Shown: positions 42,676-52,107, numbered from the stretch's first letter. The stretch: DNA of 64,000 nucleotides from Nocardia donostiensis (GCF_002081715.1 NZ_MUKP01000006.1:1-64000); one strand, 5' to 3'. The notes: generated by a model not told the origin, from the sequence alone. A program made the numbers and translations.

Positions 42676-45498
42676 TCAGCGCTGAGCCGACAACAGCTCT
42701 GCCAGGGCCGACGCTGTTTCCGGGTGGGCCGCGAGCAATGCGCTCGCTGCCGGGGTCGATCCGGTCCGGATCTCCTGCCATTCACCCTCGTGACCCAGCA
42801 ACATCGCGTACGCGTCGCAGGCTGCGGGGTGCGCGCGCAGCAGTTCGGCCGCCGGCCCACCCGGGGCGGCAGCCGGTCCGGTACCGGCAGGCCGACGCTG
42901 CGGACGTGACCACGGCGGGATGAAGGCTTCGATACCTGCCCGGTCGCCGGGGAAGGTCCGACCGGCCTCTCTGGTCAGCGCCGGAATCAGTTCACCCGCC
43001 TGACTGCGCAGGGTGGTGATCAGGCTCGGCAGCCACGGCAGCAGGATCGCGTCGGGCAACCGGCCGAACGCCTTGGACAGCTGTTCGACCACGAACGATT
43101 TGATCGACGGCACTGGATCCATGGCCTGGATGAAACCGCTCAGATACTGCGGGAAGGCCGGGACCACCAGCGGGTTGGCGAGCATATCGTCGCAGCGTTC
43201 GCGCAGGTCCGGCAGGGTCAGCATGCCCAGCTGCAGCCGGGTGGCCCAGAGCAGCGCGACCTTGGCCGCCGGCTCCGGATGCGATTGCTGTACGGCCAGC
43301 TCGAGCTGGCTGTGATCGCAGCCCAGTGATAGCGCCAGGTTCTCCATACCGAATAAGAAACCAAGCATGGCCGCGACAGACCGGACGCCGGTGGCGTCGT
43401 CGATGAACGCGGTGGGCAGCAGGGTGCAGTAGTGGGCGTAGCCGGCGGTGACGAAACGACCGCACCAGCCCGGCAGGCCGGTATCAGTGGCACGGTAGTA
43501 GTCGATCAGTGCCCTGATCCGGCGCAGCACCTCGGGGGCGCCGTCGACGGTACGTTCGGCGGTGAGCAGTTCCACCGCGCGGCCGCCGAGTTCATCGGCC
43601 AGCCGCACCGAACCCAGGTAGACCAGCGCGTCCTCGACCGCGGCCAGCGCACTTGCCGCCGTGGCCTCCGCACAGTTGACCTCCGACCGCAGGCGCTGTT
43701 CGAGCACCTGCTCGACAGTGACACCCTCATAGCCCAGCTCCACCAGGTCACGCTGGTATTTACCGATCGCGACATCCCAGCTTTCCTGAATGGAGCGCTC
43801 ACCGAGCCCGCGCGAACCCATGATCGGGCGCACCGCGGCACCCGGCAGCAGTCTGCGCAGCATCCACAGCAGGTCCGAACCGGGGCGCAGCTGCGGGGCG
43901 GCATCCAGATCGAGCAGCGTGCGCTGGATGCGGGTGTTGGCCGGGTCGATACCGAGCGTGGCCAGCCGGTCGTAGACGTCCCGCGCGAGCGGCGGCAGGG
44001 CGTCGTAACCGACTCGGCCGATACGGTCGCCACCGAGCAGGATCTCGCAGAGCCGGCGCACATCCCGGCGACCCGGCACCCGATCCTTCTCGATACAGGT
44101 GATCGCCGCATCCTGGAAGTCGTACGGTGTGGGCCGGGCCCGCTCACGCATGCCCGCCAGCAATATCGAAGTCTCGTAGATCGCGATGGCGTCGGCGGTA
44201 CTGGCAAGGTACCCGTTGCGGCGCGCCAACCGCACGATATCGACCGACCACTCCAGCAGCTCCGCCTCGTCCACCGTGTCCAGCCGAGGCGGTGTGGACA
44301 GGAAGCCCGACAGTTGATCGGCCACATCCACGGGCCCGGCGCTCGGATCGGGCGGCGCGGCTTTCGCTACTGCTTTCTTCGCGGCTGCTTTCATCCCCGA
44401 AGCGGACCCTGCGGCGAGGGCGAACGGGCGAACGCGGCTGCGTTTCACTCCTTTGGACCAGGTCGCGGCGGCGATGGAAACTGATCCGGCGGCCAGCCCG
44501 AACTGGGCTTCGATGGCCGAATGACTGGACGGGATCAGGCCGTATTGCCAGGTGGTCCCGGTCGGCGGGTCGATCTCGAACGTGGCCTGCGATTCCAGGC
44601 CGAACTGCTCGACCCGGCTCGCGGCGTGGAAGGCCCCGCACACATACAGGCAGGACGCCGGATCCGCGCCGGACTTGTTCAGGTGTTCGCGCATCCGCGT
44701 CCACATATAGCGTTCGCGATCCTCGTCGCGGTCGGTTCCGGTGGTCCGCAGCCGCCGGAACAGGCTGCCGATGAGCACCATGACCTGCCGGTAGGTGTCG
44801 TAGTCGGCAGTCGAGAGCGGTTGTTCCACGTACTGGTCCCACCACTCCGACCAGTGCCGCACCTTGCCGTGGTGTAGCAGGTGGGCTTCGAGTTCCGCGA
44901 AATGCGGGCGTAGATCGCCGATCTCGATACCGACGGCGTCACCGTGCAGCTTCGTTTCCCCAACCGTGGGCTCGACGGACTCTGGTTCCGCCGCCATCGG
45001 CCCTGGTTCCGCCGACGCCGGCTCATCGTTGCGGGGCATCCATTGGAAGATGTGATCGGTGGAGCGATCCACGCACACCAACTCCACGCCTGGCGTGGTC
45101 AGCGCGTACGAGATGGCCTGGTATTCGGCCGACGCCTCGGTGATCGGTGCGACCACCGAAAGCGGCGCCCAGGCGGCGGGAAAACTCTCGACCACGCCGG
45201 CCCACGCCTGCACCGCCACGGGGAGAGTGCAGTTGCGCAGCTCGTCGAGCATCGGACGCATATCCTCGCAGAGCTCGAGGTAGATCACCTTCGGCTGTTT
45301 CTCGCGCAGGCGGCGCACCATCGCCAGACCGGATGCGGGCGAATGATGACAGACCGGGAAAATCTCCAGCTTCTCGCGCAGTGCCCGATCCACATCGTCG
45401 ACCATTCCGGTCAGGATCTCCGCGACCACCCCTGGCTCACCGGCGAACTCCGCTGCCGCGGTCCTCAGCTGCTCACGCAGCGGCGCGAACAGAGTCAC
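42676..45498 (-). CDS. Large TraB/DUF5682-like protein of a MoxR-VWA operon
   Basis: A 940-aa soluble protein. The first 330 residues look like a TraB/ChaN-type fold: IFPVCHHSPASGLAMVRRLR (His51, His52), KVIYLELCEDM (Glu75, Glu78) and a distal CLYVCGAFHAASRVEQ, the residues such folds use for metal or catalysis. A low-complexity Ala/Lys linker (about 370-395) follows, then a long helical region to the end. The layout agrees with DUF5682 proteins. It is last in a five-gene operon, with its ATG overlapping the MoxR stop (ATGA). A partner or effector role with the ATPase is inference. Confidence 0.7.
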   Translation of the reverse strand: MTLFAPLREQLRTAAAEFAGEPGVVAEILTGMVDDVDRALREKLEIFPVCHHSPASGLAMVRRLREKQPKVIYLELCEDMRPMLDELRNCTLPVAVQAWAGVVESFPAAWAPLSVVAPITEASAEYQAISYALTTPGVELVCVDRSTDHIFQWMPRNDEPASAEPGPMAAEPESVEPTVGETKLHGDAVGIEIGDLRPHFAELEAHLLHHGKVRHWSEWWDQYVEQPLSTADYDTYRQVMVLIGSLFRRLRTTGTDRDEDRERYMWTRMREHLNKSGADPASCLYVCGAFHAASRVEQFGLESQATFEIDPPTGTTWQYGLIPSSHSAIEAQFGLAAGSVSIAAATWSKGVKRSRVRPFALAAGSASGMKAAAKKAVAKAAPPDPSAGPVDVADQLSGFLSTPPRLDTVDEAELLEWSVDIVRLARRNGYLASTADAIAIYETSILLAGMRERARPTPYDFQDAAITCIEKDRVPGRRDVRRLCEILLGGDRIGRVGYDALPPLARDVYDRLATLGIDPANTRIQRTLLDLDAAPQLRPGSDLLWMLRRLLPGAAVRPIMGSRGLGERSIQESWDVAIGKYQRDLVELGYEGVTVEQVLEQRLRSEVNCAEATAASALAAVEDALVYLGSVRLADELGGRAVELLTAERTVDGAPEVLRRIRALIDYYRATDTGLPGWCGRFVTAGYAHYCTLLPTAFIDDATGVRSVAAMLGFLFGMENLALSLGCDHSQLELAVQQSHPEPAAKVALLWATRLQLGMLTLPDLRERCDDMLANPLVVPAFPQYLSGFIQAMDPVPSIKSFVVEQLSKAFGRLPDAILLPWLPSLITTLRSQAGELIPALTREAGRTFPGDRAGIEAFIPPWSRPQRRPAGTGPAAAPGGPAAELLRAHPAACDAYAMLLGHEGEWQEIRTGSTPAASALLAAHPETASALAELLSAQR

Positions 45499-46610
45499 GA
45501 AAGCCTCGCGATGGCTGCACGGCCGCCCTCCAGGAAGGGTTCCCAGTCGCCGCCGAGGTCTTTGCTGCGCGGCTCGACCACTCCGTGCCAGAACTTGTTG
45601 AGGATGGCCAGATCCTCCGGTGCCCGCCGTGCCAGCGAACCCACCAGCGAACCGGCCAGGATTTCTGGGCGCAGCACGGCTTCGCCGAAGAACTGACTGT
45701 GCAGGATGGCGTCCTCGAGTACGCCGATCTGCTCGGCGGTCGACAGCGCCGATTCCAGCTTCTCGTCGTCGCTGCCGGCCGCATCGGCCGCGGCCCGCAG
45801 ATCGGCGAAACTGTCGAGCAGGATGTCGAGCAGGGTAGGTGGCAATTCCAGCTCGATCTGGTGGCGGCGCAACAATTCCGCGGTGCGGAAGCGCACGATT
45901 TCCGCTTCGCTGCGTTTATTGGTGACCACCGGGATCCGCACGAAGTTGAAGCGCCGCTTCAACGCCGAGGACAGATCGTTCACGCCGCGGTCGCGGCTGT
46001 TGGCTGTGGCGATGATGGAGAAACCTGGTTTGGCGAACACGATATTGTCGGAATCGAGTTCGGGGATGGACACGTACTTCTCGGACAGGATCGAGATGAG
46101 CGCATCCTGTACATCGCTGGTAGAGCGGGTGAGCTCCTCGAAGCGGCCGATAACGCCCTGCTCCATCGCGGTCATGATGGGTGAGGGAATCATCGATTCG
46201 CGTGACTGTCCCTTGGCGATGACCATCGAGATATTCCATGAGTACTTGATGTGGTCCTCGGTGGTGCCCGCGGTGCCCTGTACGACCAGGGTGGAGTTGC
46301 GGCTGATGGCCGCCGAGAGCAGTTCGGCCAGCCAACTCTTTCCGGTGCCGGGATCGCCGATCAGCAGCAGGCCACGATCGGAGGCCAGGGTGACGATGCT
46401 GCGTTCGACGAAACTGCGGTCACCGAACCATTTCTGATCGATCGTGCGGTCGAGGCCGTCGGAGCGTTCGGAGCCGAGGATGAACAGCCGCACCATCTTC
46501 GGGCTCAGCCGCCAAGCGAACGGTTTCGGGCCGCTATCGATGGATTCCAGCCAGTCCAGCTCCTCGGCGTATTTGATTTCGGCGGGTGCGCGCAGGGTGG
46601 TGTCGGTCAC
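45495..46610 (-). CDS. MoxR-type AAA+ ATPase
   Basis: A 371-aa AAA+ ATPase of the MoxR/RavA class. Walker A GDPGTGKSW is at residues 85-93, the Walker B region is GVIGRFEELTRSTSDVQDAL, sensor 1 is FSIIATANSRDRGVND and the Arg-finger region is SALKRRFNFVRIPV. GTG 46610 is chosen, 14 bases after the VWA stop. MoxR ATPases act as chaperones or remodelers together with VWA proteins. It resembles E. coli YehL in its gene setting. The tail (residues 290-371) is helical and binds no obvious cofactor. Confidence 0.85.
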   Translation of the reverse strand: MTDTTLRAPAEIKYAEELDWLESIDSGPKPFAWRLSPKMVRLFILGSERSDGLDRTIDQKWFGDRSFVERSIVTLASDRGLLLIGDPGTGKSWLAELLSAAISRNSTLVVQGTAGTTEDHIKYSWNISMVIAKGQSRESMIPSPIMTAMEQGVIGRFEELTRSTSDVQDALISILSEKYVSIPELDSDNIVFAKPGFSIIATANSRDRGVNDLSSALKRRFNFVRIPVVTNKRSEAEIVRFRTAELLRRHQIELELPPTLLDILLDSFADLRAAADAAGSDDEKLESALSTAEQIGVLEDAILHSQFFGEAVLRPEILAGSLVGSLARRAPEDLAILNKFWHGVVEPRSKDLGGDWEPFLEGGRAAIARLS

Positions 46611-46624
46611 GATGTGGAGGTCTC

Positions 46625-48079
46625 CTAGTCGAGAAAGTTCTTGAGTTCGTTGACGAGTTTCTGGATGCGGCCGGAGATCACGGGGGTGCCCATCGCCTTG
46701 AACCGTTCGCGGAACCAGGGGTTCACGCTCTGGTGCCCGGAACTGTTGACGGAACCGACGGGGATGAATTTCACCCCGCTGCGGTGCACCGCCTGAATGC
46801 CCTCGAACAACGGCTGGGAACGGTCGAACTCGTAGAAGTCCGAGATCCACACCATCACGGTGTTGGCGGGATCGGCGATCTTGGGTTGCGCCATCGCCAT
46901 GGCGACCGGCCCGTCGTTGCCCCCGCCGAGTTTTGTGCGCAGCAGTACCTCGAAGGGGTCGTGGATCCACGGCGTGAGGTCCAGAGCGCGGGTATCGAAG
47001 GCGATGAGGTGCACATCGACCTTCGGGAGCCCGGCGAAAATGGAGGCCAGGATGGTGCAGTTGACCATCGAATCGACCATCGAACCCGACTGGTCGACCA
47101 CCACGATCATGCGTGCGGGCACGGTTCGTTTCGCGGTCTGGCGATAGAACAACCGGTCGACGTAGAGGCGTTCGTCTTCTGGGTTCCAGTTGGTCAGATT
47201 CTTCCAGATCGTACGGTCCACATCGAGATTGCGCAGGATTCGTTTCGGCGGCACCGACCGGTCGACGGTACCGGCCGAACTCTGCTGGACCTGAGTGCGC
47301 AGTACCTCGGCCACCTCGTCGACGTAACGGCGGATCAGCCGTTTGGCGTTGGCGAGTGCGACACCGGACAGGTTCGCCTTGTCGCGCAACAACTGTTCGA
47401 TCAGCGACATGCTAGGGGTGAGCCGCGCCGAGAGCACTGGGTCGGCCAGGACTTCACGCAGATGCATCCGCGCGACCAACTCGCCCTCGATCTTGCCGAG
47501 CGCAGCCTGGGTATCGCCGTCCCTGTTGCCCGAACCGCCCAGCAGAGCACGCAGGTGGCCCGCGTCGGCCTGCCAGTTCGCGAGCTGAGTGGCGCTGACG
47601 GTGCCGGAGCCGGTGGCGAACACGTTGAGCAAGAGTTTCGATATCAATGCGGCATTGCGGACTTCGAGGTCTCGGGCCGATGCCGGGCCCGGCGTCGGGT
47701 CACCGGTCCCGGGTACGTCTGTTTCGGATCGGGAGCCCACTCCACCGGATTCGGAATCCGGATCCGGTGGACCGGCTTCGGTACCGGCGCCCACGGATTC
47801 CGGAAGCTGCGGCGTCGCTTCGCCGAACTCCATGCCGAGCCTGCCGAATTCATTGCTGAGTTCAGGGAATCGCTGAATAACCGTATCGACGGCGATACCG
47901 GCGTCCAGCAATGCAGGTGGTAATCCGAGGTCGTCGAGGATCGAGACGCCGGCCGAGTCCAGAGTGGGCTGCGGTTCGGGGTCGAAGATTCCGGCGAGCA
48001 GACGCCAGTACAGGATCTGCCGCTGGGTTTCGCGGATATCGGGTTGCGCAGGGCCGGCCTGTTCGTGAGCTGTGGTCAT
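46625..48079 (-). CDS. VWA-domain protein (MoxR partner)
   Basis: A 484-aa protein. The C-terminal 165 residues form a von Willebrand A domain with an intact MIDAS site: VVVDQSGSM (Asp329, Ser331, Ser333), LGGGNDGPVAM and VMVWISDFYEF. The N-terminal 300 residues are helical, with a Pro/Gly/Ser-rich linker at about 95-135. VWA proteins of MoxR operons bind client proteins through the metal site and recruit the ATPase. Its start overlaps the upstream stop (ATGA). It resembles YehP in order and role. Confidence 0.85.
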   Translation of the reverse strand: MTTAHEQAGPAQPDIRETQRQILYWRLLAGIFDPEPQPTLDSAGVSILDDLGLPPALLDAGIAVDTVIQRFPELSNEFGRLGMEFGEATPQLPESVGAGTEAGPPDPDSESGGVGSRSETDVPGTGDPTPGPASARDLEVRNAALISKLLLNVFATGSGTVSATQLANWQADAGHLRALLGGSGNRDGDTQAALGKIEGELVARMHLREVLADPVLSARLTPSMSLIEQLLRDKANLSGVALANAKRLIRRYVDEVAEVLRTQVQQSSAGTVDRSVPPKRILRNLDVDRTIWKNLTNWNPEDERLYVDRLFYRQTAKRTVPARMIVVVDQSGSMVDSMVNCTILASIFAGLPKVDVHLIAFDTRALDLTPWIHDPFEVLLRTKLGGGNDGPVAMAMAQPKIADPANTVMVWISDFYEFDRSQPLFEGIQAVHRSGVKFIPVGSVNSSGHQSVNPWFRERFKAMGTPVISGRIQKLVNELKNFLD

Positions 48080-49455
48080 CAGCGCAGCAACCGTCCCGCC
48101 CGCTCGCGCAGTACCACGACCGCGTCACCGGACCGGGCCAGGGCTTTGGCGGTCTTCGGATCGGTTGGGCCCTGCGCCCAGTCGCCGGTATGCGCCGACG
48201 TGGTCGCCTTCTTGAACACGTATTCGATCGCGAGAGGGCGCAGGCGCCACTGTCCGCCGTCCCAGCGCACCAGGCCCAGGCATGCCGTGGATTTGGCGAC
48301 GAGGGCCGCGGTGAGCGGACCGCTCCGGGGCAACCGGTCGAGTTCGATCGGCAGGCGATGACCGTCGATGACGAAAGCGCCGTCCTCGAAGCGATGGTTC
48401 TCCACCAGCACCGGTTCACCCAGGTGCACTGGATGTCGGTCCAGCGGCGCTGCCGCGGCCGCGACGGCCTTCGGAAGCTGGATGCGCGCGGTGGTGAACG
48501 GGTCGGCCGGTTCGCCGAGTTCGGCGTTCGCATCTTCCCAGATCAGATCGCCGCTCATGGTGAGCGACATATTCGTCACCGTGACGGTACGGCGTTCGGC
48601 CAGGGCCTGCAGCAGGCGCGGGTTTTCCCCGAGTATCTGCCAGACGGCCGGTCCGACGATCGTCTCGACCTTGGCCGCACCGATGCTCACCCGCACCAGC
48701 CGCGCGGGTTCGGTTCCGGCTTCCAGGATCGCGTGGACCTGAGCCTGCACCGCTGTTCCGTGCTCGTGCATATCGACACCGACCGGCAGCAGCCGTCCCG
48801 ATACCGTCTCGGCATCGATAACCGGCGCGCCGCGCCAGGTCAGCAGTAATGCCTGCGACCACAGGTCGGCCCAGCGCCGGACCGGTATCCGGTCCAGCGT
48901 CGCGATCGGCGCACCGGCGCGCAGTTCGGCGGTGAATCCGTCGAGCAGTACGGCAAGCCGACGCAGTTCGGGCGCGGCCCACAGCGCTTCGATGGTTCGA
49001 TCGGCGGCGGAAACCAAGTCGTGATCGACCCCGCGCCAGCCGTTGATCGCCAGTTCCTGCAGCCAGGCCCGGCAACCCTCGACCACACCGCCCGGCACCG
49101 CCGGTGGCGCGGCCGCTCCACCGGATGCCCGCTCCCGCCCGACCGCCGTATCGAATCGGCAGAGCAACCCGTCGTGGACAGCGCCCAGCAGGGCAGCGCG
49201 ACCGGCGGCCAGCGCGCCGAGCTGCTCGGGTCCGACCGAACCCGCGGCGAGTGCGTCGACGGCCGCGGCGACCGCCGCGGCCAGCGGCGATCCGGTCACG
49301 GCGGCGCTCAGGCCCGCAAGCGCTTCCGCGGCTTCCGCACCGATCCGGCCGAAGCCGTCGAGGAGGGCGGTATCGAATTCGTCGATCACATCCAGTGCCT
49401 CGGCGATACCGGTATCCGGGGCGGCGGTCAGCGCCGCCAGTTGCATTCCGAGCAT
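48079..49455 (-). CDS. Unrecognised 458-aa protein of the MoxR-VWA operon
   Basis: A soluble, Ala/Leu-rich protein. The N-terminal 110 residues are helical (AALTAAPDTGIAEALDVIDE; AAVAAAVDALAAGSVGPEQL). The middle and C-terminal parts are mixed alpha/beta with recurrent W and R (TVTNMSLTMSGDLIWEDANA; TACLGLVRWDGGQWRLRPLA). I cannot assign a family. It sits where related actinobacterial clusters also have a DUF protein. Both ends are coupled by ATGA overlaps, to the SWIM-like gene upstream and the VWA gene downstream, so it is almost certainly a component of the same system. Confidence 0.65.
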   Translation of the reverse strand: MLGMQLAALTAAPDTGIAEALDVIDEFDTALLDGFGRIGAEAAEALAGLSAAVTGSPLAAAVAAAVDALAAGSVGPEQLGALAAGRAALLGAVHDGLLCRFDTAVGRERASGGAAAPPAVPGGVVEGCRAWLQELAINGWRGVDHDLVSAADRTIEALWAAPELRRLAVLLDGFTAELRAGAPIATLDRIPVRRWADLWSQALLLTWRGAPVIDAETVSGRLLPVGVDMHEHGTAVQAQVHAILEAGTEPARLVRVSIGAAKVETIVGPAVWQILGENPRLLQALAERRTVTVTNMSLTMSGDLIWEDANAELGEPADPFTTARIQLPKAVAAAAAPLDRHPVHLGEPVLVENHRFEDGAFVIDGHRLPIELDRLPRSGPLTAALVAKSTACLGLVRWDGGQWRLRPLAIEYVFKKATTSAHTGDWAQGPTDPKTAKALARSGDAVVVLRERAGRLLR

Positions 49456-49949
49456 CAGGCCGGTGCTCCCACCGCCGGGAACCAGTGCAATTCGGGAATC
49501 GGTGCGGTGGAGCCGGGTTTTTCCAGATAGCTCAGATGCCGCAGGAACCTGCTGAACACGACAGCCGCTGGGGTTGATGCGTGGGTTGGGTGCAATCGGG
49601 CGAAGATATCGCCGTCCTCGGGTACGTCCACACCGAGGAAGCGCGCAACACGATCCATGCCGTATTGCAGAACCGCTTCGGCCAACAGTGACCGAATATG
49701 CTTACACGCGTAGCCACCGGAGTGCCCACCGCACGGCCTGTTGTTGTTGGTACTGCAGCTGAGCCCGTGCTCGCGCGCGGAGATCGACGACACGTAGACG
49801 CGTGCGATATCCGATCCGCTCGACACCACTCCCTGCAATCGCCCATCGGCCATCTCCACGAACGGCACCTTGCCGAGCTTTCGCGGCGCCACCACCGGCA
49901 GCATCTGTACCACCGAAGAGCGTTGCTGCTCTTGATCATCGGAGCTCAT
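49455..49949 (-). CDS. SWIM zinc-finger-like protein, first gene of the operon
   Basis: A 164-aa protein. The centre, GLSCSTNNNRPCGGHSGGY followed by ACKHIRSLL, resembles a SWIM zinc finger. Cys82-x-His84 forms the second half, and Cys65 and Cys73 are seven residues apart instead of the usual Cys-x-Cys. SWIM domains bind DNA or protein. In MoxR-VWA clusters a SWIM protein is a regular member (compare E. coli YehQ, which is much longer). The start is ATG 49949. The 297 bases upstream, shared with the divergent ABC operon, hold no palindrome I can support. Confidence 0.7.
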   Translation of the reverse strand: MSSDDQEQQRSSVVQMLPVVAPRKLGKVPFVEMADGRLQGVVSSGSDIARVYVSSISAREHGLSCSTNNNRPCGGHSGGYACKHIRSLLAEAVLQYGMDRVARFLGVDVPEDGDIFARLHPTHASTPAAVVFSRFLRHLSYLEKPGSTAPIPELHWFPAVGAPA

Positions 49950-50246
49950 GGGATCCCCTCCCGTCTCTCATCACACCGATAACTTAGGCGACCCCACCGA
50001 CAGGTATCGGTCCGTCGATCGGCACCGTGCATCGCACCGGTGCCACTGCCGGCGGGTTCACCTACCCGACAATGCGGTCGAGGTCCGCTCTCGGCCGCTG
50101 GGTTCGAGCACGGTATTTCATCGCCCGAACTGATCACCGGCCGTCACCGAAAATCGGTGCGTCCAACGCGCGGCTGGTTCGTCTGAGGAAGCGGACTCTC
50201 ATCCACACCGGATGTGGGCACACCTTCTTCCGAGAGGAATCCTCCG

Positions 50247-50300
50247 ATGACCATCCGTCTGTCAAACCACCTCTTCGACCACGTCGCGAGTACGCGATGA
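50247..50300 (+). CDS. 17-aa leader peptide coupled to the ABC exporter gene
   Basis: The short ORF MTIRLSNHLFDHVASTR has a good ribosome binding site (GAGGA, 8 bases before ATG 50247). Its stop TGA (50298-50300) overlaps the ATG of the ABC ATPase gene (50297) as ATGA. The ATPase gene itself has no ribosome binding site of its own, so its translation should depend on ribosomes finishing this leader. Such leaders often control antibiotic-export genes by ribosome stalling. Function here is inference. Confidence 0.5.
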   Translation: MTIRLSNHLFDHVASTR

Positions 50301-51223
50301 CCGCCCCGGCCGTCGTGGTCGAGGACCTACACGTCGCCTACGGCAAAATCTGGGCCCTCGACGGTATCGATCTGGAAGCTGCTGCGGGGACGACACTCGG
50401 GGTGCTCGGTCACAACGGTGCGGGTAAGACCACCCTGATCCGCGCCCTGACCACCCTGGTGCGTCCCACTGTCGGCCGCGTGCAGATCGGAGGTCTCGAC
50501 GTGGTTGCCGACGCCACCGAGGTTCGCCGCCGGATCGGGGTGACCGGGCAATACGCCGGGCTCGACGAATTCCTCACCGCCCGGGAGAATGTGGAGCTGA
50601 TCGGCCGCCTGACCGGGCTGCGCCGTACCGCCCGCATACGAGCCGACGCGCTGATCGACCGGCTCGGGATGGGCGAGTACGCGTCCCGACGGGTGGGGGA
50701 ACTGTCCGGCGGTTCCCGCCGCCGCGTCGATCTGGCCGCCAGTCTCATCGGCGACCCGTCGGTGTTGTTCCTCGACGAGCCGACCACCGGTCTGGATCCC
50801 CTCGCCCGCGCCGGAGTGTGGGACGTCGTCGACGAGCTCACCACGGCGGGCACCACCGTTGTACTCACGACCCAGTATCTCGAGGAAGCCGACCGGCTCG
50901 CCGACCACATCGTGGTCCTGAGCCGCGGCCGGGTCGCTGCCCGCGGTACCCCCGCCGAGCTGAAACGGATCGTCGGCGGCAAGGTCGTGCACGCCACCCT
51001 GCCCATCCACCGAATCGCGGACCTGCCGTTCACCCCGGACACCGACCGGGTCGACGGCACCAGGGTTCGGGTATCGGTCACCGTCGACGACGCCCCCACC
51101 GCGACCGCGTTGGTCGCCGACCTGCATCGCGGCCGCATCGAGGTCACCGATCTGGATGTCACCTCCCCGAGCCTCGATGACGTCTTCACACACCTCGCCC
51201 ACACCACCGGAGTCCCCCGATGA
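50297..51223 (+). CDS. ABC transporter ATPase, DrrA-like
   Basis: A 308-aa ATPase of the daunorubicin-resistance (DrrA) group. Walker A is LGHNGAGKTTLIRALTT, the signature is RVGELSGGSRRRVDLA (a GGS variant of SGGQ), Walker B is SVLFLDEPTTGLDP, and the switch His is replaced by Gln in VLTTQYLEEADRLAD, the usual form in this family. The C-terminal extension (about 225-308) is also DrrA-like. It pairs with the permease that follows (4-bp overlap) to export a hydrophobic drug or lipid. Confidence 0.9.
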   Translation: MTAPAVVVEDLHVAYGKIWALDGIDLEAAAGTTLGVLGHNGAGKTTLIRALTTLVRPTVGRVQIGGLDVVADATEVRRRIGVTGQYAGLDEFLTARENVELIGRLTGLRRTARIRADALIDRLGMGEYASRRVGELSGGSRRRVDLAASLIGDPSVLFLDEPTTGLDPLARAGVWDVVDELTTAGTTVVLTTQYLEEADRLADHIVVLSRGRVAARGTPAELKRIVGGKVVHATLPIHRIADLPFTPDTDRVDGTRVRVSVTVDDAPTATALVADLHRGRIEVTDLDVTSPSLDDVFTHLAHTTGVPR

Positions 51224-52026
51224 CCACCACGACCACGATCGAACGTTCCCCGATCGGGAGCCGGCTCGCCGCCCTGACCGTCCGGAACCTGCGCACCAGC
51301 GCCCGCGTCCCGCAGCTGCTGATGTTCTCACTGACCATGCCGATGGCGATGCTCATACTGTTCAGTCATGTGTTCCGCAGCGTCGCCGCCGGCCCCGGCT
51401 TCCCGGCCGGGGTCGGCTACATCGACTTCCTCACCCCGGCCATGCTCGCCGTATCCACGGTGATGGCCGGCACCAACGCCGGAGTCTCGGCCGCGATCGA
51501 TCACACCAACGGCCTGCACGACCGCTTCGCGGCCCTGCCGATGCGGGCGACGTTGCCCGGAGCGGCTCGCACCATCAACGAAGCCGTCTTCACCCTCGCC
51601 CGGGCCGCACTGCTCGGAATCGCCGCAGTGCTGCTGGGTTTCGACTTCCACGGCAGCGTCGTCGATGCCTGCGCCGCGGTCGTGATCCTGGTGGTGCTGG
51701 CGGGGGCGATGAGCGCCTTGTTCGGGCTGCTCGGGGACCGGCTAGGCCGGCCGGACGTGGTCCAGTTCGCCGGGATGATGGTGATGATGCCGTTGATGTT
51801 CATCTCGAGTGCGTTCGCACCGATCGAGACCATGCCTGGCTGGATGCAGGCTCTGGCCACGGTGAATCCGGTCGCACACGCCACCGACGCCCTGCGCGGG
51901 CACGTACTCGGCACCGCCACCACCGGCGACACCGCCACCGCCTTGGGTTCGGCGACCGGACTGTGGGCCGCGGTCATCGCGGTCCCCGTCCTCACCCGCC
52001 TGATTCGACCGACACGCGCTCGCTGA
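51220..52026 (+). CDS. ABC-2 type permease, DrrB-like
   Basis: A 268-aa membrane protein with six predicted helices and the ABC-2 pattern: RVPQLLMFSLTMPMAMLILF, NGLHDRFAALPMRATLPGAA and PLMFISSAFAPIETMPGWMQ, then VNPVAHATDALRGHVLG. These are the conserved blocks of DrrB-type exporters. Its ATG overlaps the ATPase stop (ATGA). A strong hairpin 82 bases downstream ends the operon. Confidence 0.9.
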   Translation: MTTTTTIERSPIGSRLAALTVRNLRTSARVPQLLMFSLTMPMAMLILFSHVFRSVAAGPGFPAGVGYIDFLTPAMLAVSTVMAGTNAGVSAAIDHTNGLHDRFAALPMRATLPGAARTINEAVFTLARAALLGIAAVLLGFDFHGSVVDACAAVVILVVLAGAMSALFGLLGDRLGRPDVVQFAGMMVMMPLMFISSAFAPIETMPGWMQALATVNPVAHATDALRGHVLGTATTGDTATALGSATGLWAAVIAVPVLTRLIRPTRAR

Positions 52027-52107
52027 ACGACGACGCGCCCGTCCGTCCCTTCCAGACGGGGACGGACGGGCAAGTTCTGTGGGTTCGCCGTGCGCCGGAA
52101 CCGCGCA

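Noticed and set aside
44946..47923. Plus-strand ORFs of 250-445 codons under the MoxR/VWA operon
   Set aside because: The minus-strand genes have clear Walker and MIDAS motifs and coupled starts. The plus-strand frames are low-complexity shadows.
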